Source: Cyathus striatus
Taxonomy: Eukaryota > Basidiomycota > Agaricomycetes > Agaricales > Nidulariaceae
Assembly: GCA_025738555.1 (NCBI GenBank)
Contig: JAOVFP010000006.1
Span: 4,588,001 to 4,652,000 of the forward strand
DNA length: 64,000 nucleotides
Direction of reading: 5' to 3'
Below, one piece after another: positions 10,195 to 21,682 of the stretch (position 1 is the stretch's first letter; the number at the start of each line of letters is the position of its first letter). Under the pieces are notes generated by a model. That model was not told the DNA's origin, did not search any database, and saw nothing but the letters and a program-made list of their open reading frames with translations. A program made the translations under genes and the position numbers.

Positions 10195-13100
10195 GCACAA
10201 ACTCGCCAGCCTCATTTTATGTACCAAGTAATGTAGCTGTACCTACTGTAGATCTGGAATTGAAATATGTATCACTGCAAAAGGAAAAATCTAAGTGCAT
10301 CTTCCCTAATCAGGAAGTAAAACCAGGAAACATGTATTGGGTCACACAGAGATTAAAAGACCAAACATCGGAACTTGCCCTTGCCACACTTAGTATTTGG
10401 ACACACACCAAACAGAGACCTGAAGTAACTCAGAAAACAATCACAGAGTTAAATAATCTTTCAGATCAAGATGTGATTCCTGCATTGGAAGAACTAAAGA
10501 AACCAAAAAGATTTATTTGAGGAACAAATGGAAATCAAATGGATCTTGATTTAATGGTCACCACTTTAGATACCCAAAGAACATATGGACTAAAAGCATT
10601 ACTCGACAGCGGGAGCACTGGAACTTGTATTAATTGAAGATTCATAGAAGAGAATCAGATTACAACCAAAAAGTATCCAAGACCCACACCTGTTTATAAT
10701 GCAGACGGAACCCTCAATAGCGATGGATCTATTATGGATTATGTCGAATTAAGAGTATGACTAGGACGACATGTAGAAATATTGCAACTTGCGGTTATCA
10801 ATTTAGGAAAAGCATCTATGTTCATAGGACATGATTGGCTTTGAACTCACAATCCAGAAATAGATTGGAAGAACGAAACAATTAAATTCACACGATGTCC
10901 AATCGAATGCACCCCATTGATTAATACGATGGACCCTGAAGAAGATGAATCTGATCTAAATGAACAAATAAATCTTGAATCAGATGATCACATTATTGCA
11001 ATAAACTTATTTGAACAAATAGAATTAAGAACATTTCAAACCACTGCTTCAAAAATTGCTGAAGCCCAAAATCAGCATAAACCAAAGAAGCATTGGAAGG
11101 AAACTGTTCCAATGTACTACATGAGTTTGAAAGAGTATTCGCAAAGGAGTCATTCAATAAACTCCCACCTCGTCAACCATGGGATCATGCCATAGAATTA
11201 CTACCCGGAGCTACATCATTCGATTGTAAAATTTATCCATTAAATTTAGACGAACAGAAACAACTGGATGAATTTCTTGATGGGGGCCTTGATTCAGGAT
11301 GAATTAGACCTTCGAAATCACCTTGGGCATCACCATTCTTTTTTATCAAAAAGAAAGATGGATCTTTAAGACCAATTCAGGACTATTGAAAACTAAACGA
11401 AATGACAGTTAAAAATAGATATCCATTACTGTTAATTCAGGAGTTAGTAGACAAACTTAAAAAGGCACGATATTTTACTAAGTTAGATATCCGATGGGGT
11501 TATAATAATGTTTGAATTAAAGAAGGTGATGAACAATATGCAGCCTTCAGAATGAACAGAGAATTATTTGAACCATTAGTTATGTTCTTCGGTCTTACAA
11601 ATTCACCGGCAACTTTCCAAACCATGATGAATGATATATTCAGAATGGAAATTAATGAAGGAACAGTTATTGTTTACATGGACGACATTCTTATATTCAC
11701 AGAAACTTTGGAAGAATATAGAAAAATGGTAAAACATGTTCTTAGGAAATTAGAAGAACACGAATTATACCTGAAACCAGAAAAATGTTTCTTCAAAAAA
11801 GCTGAAGTAGAATATCTAGGACTTATTATCTCCAAGAATTCTGTATGAATGGATTCAGGAAAAGTAAAAGCTGTAGTAGATTGGCCAGTCCCAAATAATA
11901 AAAGAGAACTCCAACAGTTTTTAGGATTTATTAATTTCTATAGACAATTCATTCAAGGATTTGCAAAAATAGCAAAACCCCCTCATGAATTAACTGGAAA
12001 GAACGAATGGAAATGGGAACTAGATCAAGCTTTAGCATTCTCCGAGTTAAAAGACAAAATCATATCAGCACTGATCCTCACAATGCCTAATGATGACGGA
12101 AAATACCATGTTGAAGCTGATTCCTCTGACTTTGCAAATGGAGCTATTCTATCCCAGGAACAAACTGATGGAAAATGGAAACCAATCGCATTTCTATCAC
12201 ATGTCTTAAGTCTGACAGAAAGGAATTATGAAATCTATGATAAAGAAATGCTTGCCATAATGAGAGCATTAGACACATGGAGGCAATACCTTTTAGGAGC
12301 CAGGAAAATATTCGAAATTTGGACTGATCATAAGAATTTACAATATTTTCAAAAACCTCAAAAATTAAACTGATGACAGGCAAGATGGTCTACTGAATTA
12401 TCAGAATTTCATTATACATTACACCACAAACCAGGAAATCAAATGACTAAAGCAGATTTACTATCTCGAAGAGCAGGGCATGAACAAGGCGAACATGATA
12501 ATGAAGATATTATCCTTCTCAAACCGGAACATTTCAGACAAACATATGAAGTTCATGGTGAAGATGAAGATATCATGGAACAAGTTCGAAAATCCAGAAA
12601 AAATTGAGACAAAGAAGTCATTAAGATGCTTAATCTTAAGTCAAAGGATTGGATCAAATCACCAGAAGGAATAATTACATGGAAAAATCGAGTTTATATT
12701 CCCAAAAATGCTAAACTAAGGGAACACATAATAAAATTATGTCATGACTCAGCCATATCTGGACATCATGGAGAATATAAAACACAGGAATTAATCACAA
12801 GGAACTACTGGTGGCCTAGAATAAGATCAGATATAGTAAAATACATATCAGGATGTGAAGCATGCCAAAGGACGAATATTCACCGATCAAGACCAGTTGG
12901 ATTATTAAATCCTAATAGTATTCCCAAAGGACCCTGGCACACTATATCAATTGATTTTGTTGGACCACTTCCATATTCCAGAGGTTTTGATTTCCTTATG
13001 GTAGTAGTAGATCGATTCACTAAGATGGCAGCTTTTATTCCATGCAATAAGGAAATCAACAGTCCAGAAGTTGCCAAATTATATTTAGAAAAAGTATTTA

Positions 13101-14005
13101 AAAACTTTGGAATGCCACAATGAATCATCAGTGATAGAGGATTGCAATTTGCATCTCATTTCACAAAAGAATTCATGAAATGATTAGGTGTTAAAATGAA
13201 CCTATCAACTGCATATAGACCCCAAACAAATGGACAAGTAGAACAAGTAAATCAAGAGATAGAACAATATCTTAGAATTTACGTAAACTACGACCAAGAT
13301 GATTGGGCTGATAAATTAGCAGTAACGGAATTCAATTATAATGATACAATACATAGAGCAACCAGATATACTCCCTTTTATCTAATGTACGGACATCACC
13401 CTTATGGAGGAATCAGACCAAATGGAACATCTCATGTTGTTGGTGTAGAAGAATTCATTACTACAATAACAAAAGCCAGAGAAAACACGAAGGCAGCTCT
13501 TACTTTATCGAATGAAGCAATGAAACAAGGATACAATAAAAATAGAAACAAATCGCCTGAATATAAACCTGGTGACCTTGTTTACATAGAAGGAATTAAC
13601 ATCAAATCCGATAGACCAGTCGCAAAATTAGACGACAAACGATACAGACCCTTTAAAGTAATAAAGAAAATCAGATTAGCCTCATATGAAATTGGATTAC
13701 CAAAAACTTGGAACTGAAAACACTCCATGTTTAACATGCAACTACTTACGAAATATATACCTGCACAATATAAGTCACAACAAAAGCCGAAACCACCACC
13801 AGCTATTTTAGTTGACGATCAGGAACAATATGAAGTAGAAGCAATTCTAGCATGGAAAATAAATTGAAAGAAAGTTTTATACAAAATCAAATGGAAAGGT
13901 TATTCTTATGATCATTGTACATGGGAACCGATCATGTCATTAACCAGATCTAAAAGTCTATTAAATAAATTCCATTGGGAAAATCCGGAATGCCCTAATG
14001 TATAA
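10177..14005 (+). pseudogene. pol: pol of the chromovirus (PR-RT-RH-IN-chromodomain), inactivated
   Basis: Visible parts in order: aspartic protease (LLDSGSTGTC, about 10593-10632); reverse transcriptase with RPSKSPWASPFF and the catalytic YMDD (about 11675-11690); RNase H (EADSSDFANGAIL; ERNYEIYDKEMLA); integrase with the HHCC finger (GHHGEY, then CEACQR), the first Asp in SIDFVGPLP, the second in ISDRG and the Glu in NQEIEQYL; and a C-terminal chromodomain (YEVEAILAWK, then LYKIKWKGYSYDHCTWEP). The true end is TAA at 14003. In-frame TGA codons begin at 10518, 10635, 10758, 10842, 11300, 11387, 11513, 11846, 12371, 12605, 13121, 13181, 13715 and 13865. The frame also moves by -1 near 11110-11125, best explained by loss of one base. 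No functional enzyme can be made. Confidence 0.9.
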
Positions 14006-14204
14006 ATATGAAGAACTTTTATCATTTACTATAATAAAATGCTTTCCAACAATATCACCCTCCTCATCTATGTAATTGTGATCTTTATCCTCTGCATGGC
14101 CATTTTTATACTCAGTCATTACATACCTTGAATCATTCTTTGAATTCACGAACGACCTTGACAACCAGAAGAATTGATTGAAATGTCATGAGGACACAAC
14201 TCTT

Positions 14205-14214
14205 AAAGGGGGGG
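14205..14214 (+). promoter_or_regulatory. Polypurine tract
   Basis: AAAGGGGGGG lies three bases before the 3' LTR and would prime plus-strand DNA synthesis. Its position confirms that this LTR belongs to the chromovirus. Confidence 0.75.
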
Positions 14215-14217
14215 TAA

Positions 14218-14587
14218 TGTTAGGATTTCGTTACTTATCTAATCTCTTATCTAATCTTATCAATGTCATGTGATTAGTCACATGACCTATAATGCGGACA
14301 CCATGTGTATCAACATACATTACTCATCAAGTACTGTGGGCACAGTTGCACAGTTTGGCCATATGTACAACATGAGTTCTTAATGTAAAAGCACAGTATA
14401 CATGCATTGTAGTGTAGGATACTTACATGTGATTCCCTCATGGACTCTTTCTACAAATACGGACATTCTTAGTTAGTAGTCGTTATTCTTGTGCTAGTTT
14501 ATTCCAGATTAGCAATAAGACTCACTTCTATTTCTCATTCGAGTGTTTAAGTTCGGCTTCGAGTATTTTGCTTGTCTGTTGCTAACA
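14218..14587 (+). repeat. 3' LTR of the chromovirus
   Basis: A 370-base repeat starting TGTTAGGATT and ending GCTAACA, so TGTTAG and CTAACA form short inverted ends. Two further copies of the same LTR lie in the window (40968-41343 and 54613-54987). The five bases following are ATGAT; the matching duplication on the left cannot be identified because no 5' LTR is seen. It contains the palindromic GTGATTAGTCAC. Confidence 0.9.
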
Positions 14588-14844
14588 ATGATGTATTGAA
14601 GTGGCGCATGTATATAGTATTAGGTATTTATTTGACTCCTCTTCAGCAAAAACAACTTAACTGATCATATGTTTCCATATTTCTATAGGCTGTTATTGCA
14701 TATCTGAGCCAGTAAGGATAAATGTGGGCAGAGTTTGGTGAAGGACTTATGCATTATGGTTTGGCTAAGGTGTGCTTGTATTCTACTTTGAACTCCCCTA
14801 ATGCTGTACATATCATGTTTATGTTGCCTTCTCCCCCCTCCTCC

Positions 14845-17800
14845 TAGTGTTGCTGCCACTCAGCTCAAAAGCTGCTGAGCCAGACAGCTGAGCCAATAAT
14901 GAGCTGAGCTGAGCGAGTACCCACAAAAGCCAGCTTAGATCTCACCAGCTCAGCTTAAAGCCAGCTCTCGGTCAGCTGAGAGCCCGCTTAGCTACTGCTT
15001 CATACCCAATTTGGAAACAGTCATTCGATTACCTACTTGTGTTTCCTCAGCATTCAGCATACTTTGGACCTTTGCCCATTATCACTTCCTCTGTATATGT
15101 TGTCTCTTTGTTGTCTCTGTGCTTTCATATAGTATTAGTTTCTATGTCACCTTGCAAATATCCAGTGTAACAGTTCAATGAAAATGCATGCAGCCCAGGT
15201 GTTGTTGGATGGGTGAGTTGTACTGTGGACTCGTGAATCCTTGGTCATTGGGGCCTGTTGGTGTGAGTGCAAACATGGGGTAGGCTCTGTGGACTGTTCG
15301 CCATAGCATACGGAAATGTTAGCTGAAGATTGAGCCTTGTTTGTTACAGAGGTTATTATTACAATTCAGTTGTTGATGAAGTATGAGAAACATGCTACTT
15401 GATAACTCTGCAATGGCCTCAAGAGTGCATTGTCTGACTTGCTTCTGACTAAATTTCAAGGCCACAGTACAACATGTTGGACACCAAGAATATCTTTTTC
15501 CGAGTTTAGAAGTGCAACAAATGCTCTGCAAAGGTATAAGAGTTTGACTTATCAAGTGTCCTATACCATCAACATTCAATATGGCACCTAAAACTCGATG
15601 CACTCATGCTCTTGCTAACAGTGCAGCTAATACTGTCCCTCCCATGAATGGTTAGTAACTACACTGATTTTATTGTAATGATTTTGTACTTATTCTCTTG
15701 GCTTGCATTAATAGCACCTGAAGCCATTGAGACCCAGCAACACAACAGGGTTTCGATTCCAGACAGCAATGGCATGGGACTCGTCACTGAGCAAACTCAC
15801 ATGGAAGGATCTTTAATGGTTCTTAGTCTACAGAGTAAGTATATTAACTATTTTTATAGTGTACTATCATCTAATATAAATTATTTTAGCTGCTATCACC
15901 TGAAATATCTTGTGTGAAGTACTCGAAATTGGTGATCCATTTATTACTTCGACCCAGCAGGCAACTGATCCTTGCACACCACCTTGCAATCGACCCACTG
16001 CACATACTGTCCCTGGATCGGTGGAGTCATTTCCTTCACCTCATTATACTTCGAGCACTGAGGAAACCCCACTTCAAGCAGAACCTGTAGAATCACAGCA
16101 CAGTGGAGGTCATAATCGCAACACGATTCCGAATTCTCCTCATAGCCCAAGTGGGAATAAATCTGGCAATTGAGCAAAGGATGTATGGGAATTTTTCAAG
16201 GAAATAGATACCTACAACTGTTGCACCCTTTGCCAGTATGTCTATTCAATTGTTATTTTTGTTTTTTCACCTAAATTGAATCTGTAATCAGACAGGAAAA
16301 GAAAGTGACTCGGTATGGTCAGAAGATAGGAACAACTGTTCTTCAAAAGCATCTTTGTGATGTACATGGAGTTGCTTGGATCTGTGCATGCGAAGATTTA
16401 AATATCAAGATTAGAGCAAAAATCGCACAGAGTACTCTCCATGAATACAAGCAAAAGCAAGGACAGGTCTTCAATGACATGGATAGAGAAGATAGCCCCA
16501 TCCCATGTCATAGGTACTCTCTGGAGGGGTTTGTTGACACTATTACTGAGTGGATCATCCAAGATGATCAGGTATTTATACACTGTTCATATTGCATAAC
16601 CATATTCACTTGTATTATTTTCAGTCTATAAATGTCATTGAGCATCCAAAATTGCGAGCAGTTTTTCTGATGCTCCGTGTTGACCTCCAGGATAGTGATA
16701 TTCCACATCAGACTACTATCCATGACCGTATCTTGGAGATGTGGGACCAGCATCTCGATAATTTACAAGATGAACTAAGTGTATGTTTCTTTTTGTGTTT
16801 ACACTGTTCATTATAACATATTATCTTCCAGAAAGCATTGGGAAAGCTGTCTACAACTACTGACCTGTGGACTGACCCCAATCTTACACTATTTATGGCT
16901 GTTACTGTCCATTGGGTTGCAACAAAAATAGTACAGACATTACATGGACCTTAGTATACTTTATCTCTTAGATCTGAGCTGATTGGATTTCATCGCATTC
17001 TGGGTCATCACAATGGCCAAACAATCTGTCGTACTTTTCTTTATATACTTGACCGTGTCAGAATCAGATCAAAGGTGTGTATTTTGATAATTTATTAAAA
17101 GATATGCACTTATATTACTCTTATAGCTTGGATGGGTAACCCTTGATAATGCATCAAACAATGACACATTTTTGCGAAAGCTTGAAGAGGAGCTACTCAA
17201 TGAAGGTATTATATTCAAACACATAGAACAAAGAATATGGTAGGAGTCAGCTTTTGGCATTCTTTACTTAATTTTGACATGTTCATTTAGTTGTTTCCCT
17301 CATATAGTTAATTTAGCATGCAAAGCAGTCATGGCAGCAATATCAAATTTGTTGTTTGTGTCATTGGAAGAACTGGAGCATATGGATATCGAAAATATGA
17401 CATGCATAGAGCAACTAACAGGAGATCCAGTTGCTAAGGTACAAATACTTATTAACAAGGTGTGTGGTGAATCTTGATCAATGTTCAAGATGTTTTTAAT
17501 TATATTACTAGATTCACTCTTCACCTATTCATTGCCAGTGTTTCTCCAAGATATGCCAGTCAGTATATCGCAATAATGATGGCCGTGCTAACTTACAGTT
17601 ATTGCGAGATGTTGACACATGATGGTCTTCAACTTTGTTAATGATTGAACGAGCTATAATGCTTTGTCAGGTGGGTTTACTTATCATAATTAACTTGAGC
17701 ATGTTTATCTAACAGCTAATGTAGGCTATTACAAAGTTTGTTTCACTGCCTGACTTCAATGTGGCCCTTAAACAGCACATATTGACTGATAGCAAGTGGA

Positions 17801-19142
17801 AAGCATTGGGGATTTTCCAAGATATGTTATTAGTAAGTAAACTACGCTCTATTATATGCTTTTATTCAAATTACAGGGATATTTAGGTACCCCATGCTTT
17901 TCAGCAAAAGCTTTCTGCTGAAAAGACATGCACACTTTGCAATGTAATTCCTGCATTTAAAAATATGGAAGTTATATGGAAGGAGCATGCTCATGATGGT
18001 CCTGATACATCACAAATTGTTCAAGCTGGACTGGATAAGCTAAGTAGCTATTTTGAGTGCATTGAACTTGTTCCGGCATATGTCCTTTCTCTGAGTAAGT
18101 ATGCCACTTTAATTTTTGGAAGCCTTGCTAATGGAAACTTCATTAGTTCTAAATCCGGAAATGAAAATGAACTGGTTCTATGAGAATGCACCTGAAAAGG
18201 TGCCATGGGCAAAAGCTATACTTATTCAGGAAGTGAGTTTTAATGTCTCAGTTTAAATAAATGGCTTCAACTATCTAATTATATACATAGTTGAAACCAT
18301 ACTATAATGCACTGAAGAACCAACATGATGAGGAGACTCCTCCTCTCCATCATTGTGACAGTCCCATTCAGCAATGAGTATTACCACCCTCTGGACCAAC
18401 TCTATTACAGGGTAGTACATGGGCTAGCATGATTCTTCATCTGAAGTCAAGTTCCAATGCAGCATCACAAGCATGCCCTTCACTTGAGGAGGAGATTAAT
18501 GCATACCTCCTCGACAGAGAAACAGGAACAACTGACATCAGTTACTGGCAGGTAGTTTATTAATCTGTTTACTGTAGACACAATTTCTTATTAATTGTCA
18601 ATCAGGAGAACCAATTGCGCTACCCCACATTTTTTGCCACAGCTTTGGACATTTTGCCTATTCAAGCATCTTCAGTACCTTGTGAGCATGTGTTCTCCTC
18701 AGGAAAGGAAACAGCAACAGCAAGACAGAATCAAATCACACCCGAGCTAATGGAAGCACTTCGAATGATTAAATTTAGCCTTTGTGCAGATGGAGAATCA
18801 CTTGATTTCTCTATTGGAATGGGTACTGATGACGAGCTGATGAAACTTGAGGCATCCAACAATGATCAGGATATAAGGGAGGACAATGAAATACTACTAC
18901 TTTAATAGTCATCTTCACTATCTTTTTGTACTCAATGTTCTCAAATGATAGCAGCTGTAGTCAACAATATTAAATCTAAATATAGTCAGAACATTCCAAG
19001 CTGGCAGCTGAGCGGCAGCTTAGCTGCTAACACACTATAGCTACCCTGAGCGAGGAGACCGAAATTGCTCCACTTATTGAGCTGAGCTAATAGGCACTTC
19101 CGAGCCAAAAAAGCTGAGCAAAGCGGAGCGGCGGCATCACTA
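14845..19142 (+). mobile_element. hAT DNA transposon 1 (decayed), with 8-base target duplication
   Basis: The ends are TAGTGTTGCTGCC on the left and the complement of TAGTGATGCCGCC on the right. They are flanked by perfect 8-base duplications CCTCCTCC (14837-14844 and 19143-19150), the size expected for hAT. Subterminal regions are dense in AGCTGAGC-type motifs on both strands, typical of transposase-binding repeats. The inside encodes a hAT transposase with stop codons. The element is closely related in layout to the one at 27781-32009. Confidence 0.9.
15581..18905 (+). pseudogene. hAT transposase, broken copy
   Basis: From ATG 15581 (MAPKTRCTHALANS) the gene runs through about ten exons. 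A BED-type zinc finger is seen (KDVWEFFKE, CTLC, then LQKHLCDVH, about 16175-16350). The hAT catalytic core follows (TTTDLWTDPNLTLFMAVT near 16855; LGWVTLDNASNNDTF near 17130; CFPHIVNLACKA near 17290), then the C-terminal dimerisation domain (EEEINAYLLD near 18490; YPTFFATALDILP, VPCEHVFSSGKETATARQNQ near 18620-18740), ending at TAA 18903. Breaks include TGA at 16171 and 17620, both where Arg is expected (the latter in DVDT-x-WSST; the intact relative reads DVSTRWSST), TAG at 16952, and probably TGA at 18375. Introns are otherwise well preserved. Confidence 0.85.
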
Positions 19143-20207
19143 CCTCCTCCCCTCGTTCTAGACGACGAATGTAACGTCAAGTGCTGCGACGTCTGTTACC
19201 CTCGTCTCGCAAGTGACGAGTATGGCTATTTCATCCCTTCCCTCCTCTCTTCTTCTCATCTAGCAAGTGACACGTGTACCGGCACATGTAACAACATCGA
19301 GCCCAATACGAGCACAGCCTCTAGTGCTCTATCCTTTCCCTCTTCCCCTCCTCTCGTCTCGCCAGTGACGTGTATGGCCGACGTCTCCTCTCCCTCCCCT
19401 CCTCCGGTCAAACCCAAGACAGACACCACCCATTGTACTCCTCCCTCCCCTGCCTCTCCTCTCTCCCTTTGCCCTCTCGCCTTCGGCAGGGGTGGGTGCC
19501 TTTTCCCTCCCTTGTCTCACAGGCAACGGGGGCTTACGTCTTCCACTTTTGCCCTCTCCTTCCATTGTCTCAACATCAAAACCTCGTCACACCACCACCA
19601 GTAAGCCCTCCATCATCAGCTCGTCTCCCTGTCCCCATTTGTCACTTGGCCCATCTCAAGCCTCCTACCTCAGTGACCCCCCATCACCGATGCAGTGTTG
19701 TAGGCACCAACGTACCCTTTAAACCGCCACCACCGTCGTCACAATGACACATTCCATTGCCTGCTCGCCCTCTTCCGCCCCCTCTCAGCGAGGGGTACGA
19801 CAGCATCTGCCACCGTTTTTCCTCGGGCATGTTGTCATCTTTGTCTGTGTAGCCGTGGGTTTCGCACCGAGACGCTTTGCTTTGCAGCTTTGCCCAGACC
19901 TTTGCTTTTCAGCCAGGATGTAACCGCCGTTGTCGCAGTTTGGTTGAACCTGTGCAGCATAAGACAGATCAGAGCGAGGTGTAGTTGGGGTTAATGGGCA
20001 TAGTGGTGTGAATAGTCCGCGATTAGCAGTGATGGAGAATATGACAGGGAGGGTTGCTATCTGTAAGACATGTAACTTGTAGTATGTCTGTATGTCTGTG
20101 GACTTTGTCTTGTTTACAACACTTTGTCGCTAGTAATTCGCGTGTTAAACACAAAAAGTAGTCTTCATTCTTGATGACTTAATAATTATGATATACATAA
20201 AATTGCA
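19143..20207. other. CT-rich region with imperfect direct repeats, no supported gene
   Basis: Pyrimidine-rich sequence with three imperfect copies of an AGTGACGAGTATGGC-like unit near 19207, 19262 and 19360. Overlapping open frames at 19365-19747 are products of this composition. Before hAT-1 inserted, this sequence was joined to the segment ending at 14844. Confidence 0.4.
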
Positions 20208-20345
20208 CTATTTCAAAAGCTGGAAGTTGCACTGAAAAAAAAGTTGCGTTGAGAAAGAAAAAGTTGTGGTCTCGTGCAAAAAGTTGCGCGGCACAATAAA
20301 TGTGCACTTTGACCGTCGTATTCCACACCTCAGCAACATCATAGT
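20208..20345 (-). repeat. Dispersed repeat with CGCAACTTTTTT motifs, right copy
   Basis: Reverse complement of the repeat at 6405-6520. On the minus strand it reads GGTCAAAGTGCACATTTATT and then TGTGCCGCGCAACTTTTT, with the same downstream TTGC-rich motifs. The pair could be the ends of one 13.9-kb element or two separate copies of a small element. Confidence 0.65.
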
Positions 20346-21682
20346 AATTATACAGCACTGGGCCTTCTACGTTCATCTAAACGTCAACCATGGACTAAAA
20401 ATAGGAAACACAATACCATCATCGTCATTTTCCCTTTTATATCATGACGGGATGACAGAGAAGCTGAGATGGCCTGTGATGAACTGCTCAGAGAAAATTC
20501 GAGAAAGATAAATATATTAAGAACATCCAGCTTTAGTTTGAAACAGCACAGCACATGCATTCCTAGATATTCGAAGACGTATCATCTGGACATACTGACA
20601 TAAATCACGGCGATCAATCAGTCATCACTAGCACTGATAACTTGGCGGAGTCCTGTTCAGTTTAGCTCAAACGCTCACGAATAGGCGTTCAGTAAGTAGT
20701 GGATAGTTCCTAAGTATGTTTTTCGCAATCAAGACGACAGCTACTGTGATTCAGATCCAATTATTGGGAATATGCTAAAAGCTATGTAAAACCCAAGTAA
20801 AGCCAATTAATTTCAATTGACAGTTAGAATATATGGTAAGTACATTTCAGGTGGACACCCGACAAGAACGAGTGCTGTGCCCAAGCTGTGCCAATGCTGT
20901 TCTCTTATTAACTTCACGAAGCAAGCGCAGACAATACTTACCCCAAATTACACGTTCAGTTGTTACTGGTAGTTTGTGGACTGACAGAATATATAACGTC
21001 CTAACTGAGTTTAGCATAGCTTAATCGGTGATTATACCAATAAACAAGCCGCTAGCCAGGCAGATCATATCGGATAACATATATATCCACTTTTTAGAAT
21101 CTAGATCTGGCACGTGGTCATAGGGCACGCACAAAAGATACATACATTTGACATACGCACTATCAAGGTATGTACTACTCTGCACTACTACTACGGGACT
21201 CAAGGAGATCCTTCTGGCCCTGAGTGTTCGAAAATTAAACCGCAAGCTGTAAGTTTGAGGGGGGGGAGTCCATTGCGCCGGGTTTGTTGTTGGCTTGTTG
21301 CTGACTCCGGTTTGTCGCTACGTACATACTTATGATAAGTGCATCTACGCATTCGTTCAAGCTCAAGTTCGGGTTAGGCAGGATTTCTGCAGAGAACTAT
21401 CTACTTACAGATTGTGAGTATACGAAATGTAAGTATTCTTTAAGCGCTGTCTATTTCAACTTTGGTGACGTTAAGATCTGCTTTTGAGATGTACGCAACT
21501 GTCAGGAAGCTTCTTGATTTGAAAGATATCTGTGAATATTATAGTAGCCGAGGAACCTGAATACCCTTGGGCCTGAACGTCTAAACCATCTCACGAGGTT
21601 TAAAATGAACTTGTTGATGGTGATTCCCAAGTGATTCCCCTGACTTACTCTCCGTTTGTCGTCCCCGCAGGCGTTCGTTATC
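20346..21682. other. Region without a supported gene
   Basis: A short open stretch at 20833-21024 contains CPSCANAV but no further support. The promoter of the membrane protein gene should lie in the last few hundred bases. Nothing else recognised. Confidence 0.4.

Larger units (their letters stand above)
8514..14587 (+). mobile_element. Ty3/gypsy chromovirus, 3' LTR present, 5' LTR not found
   Basis: The element carries a small upstream ORF, gag with a zinc knuckle, and pol in the order protease, reverse transcriptase, RNase H, integrase, chromodomain, which is the Ty3/gypsy order with the chromovirus hallmark. A polypurine tract (AAAGGGGGGG, about 14205-14214) lies three bases before the LTR. 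The 3' LTR starts TGTTAGG and ends CTAACA. I found no copy of this LTR upstream of the coding region. TGGCACC at 8514-8520 could be a primer-binding site, but this is weak. The copy is dead: 17 in-frame TGA codons and one frameshift. The left boundary is uncertain. Confidence 0.88.

Noticed and set aside
10917..11195. ORF ending within the reverse transcriptase region as a separate gene
   Set aside because: It is the pol frame before a one-base frameshift; the true continuation is in the next frame from about 11115.
8953..14005. TGA read as Trp or Arg by an altered genetic code
   Set aside because: TGG is used for Trp in the same element, host genes nearby end in TGA, and CGA to TGA decay explains the pattern more simply.
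19365..19747. Overlapping open frames in the CT-rich stretch after hAT-1
   Set aside because: Low-complexity composition keeps several frames open at once; no domain or splice structure supports any of them.
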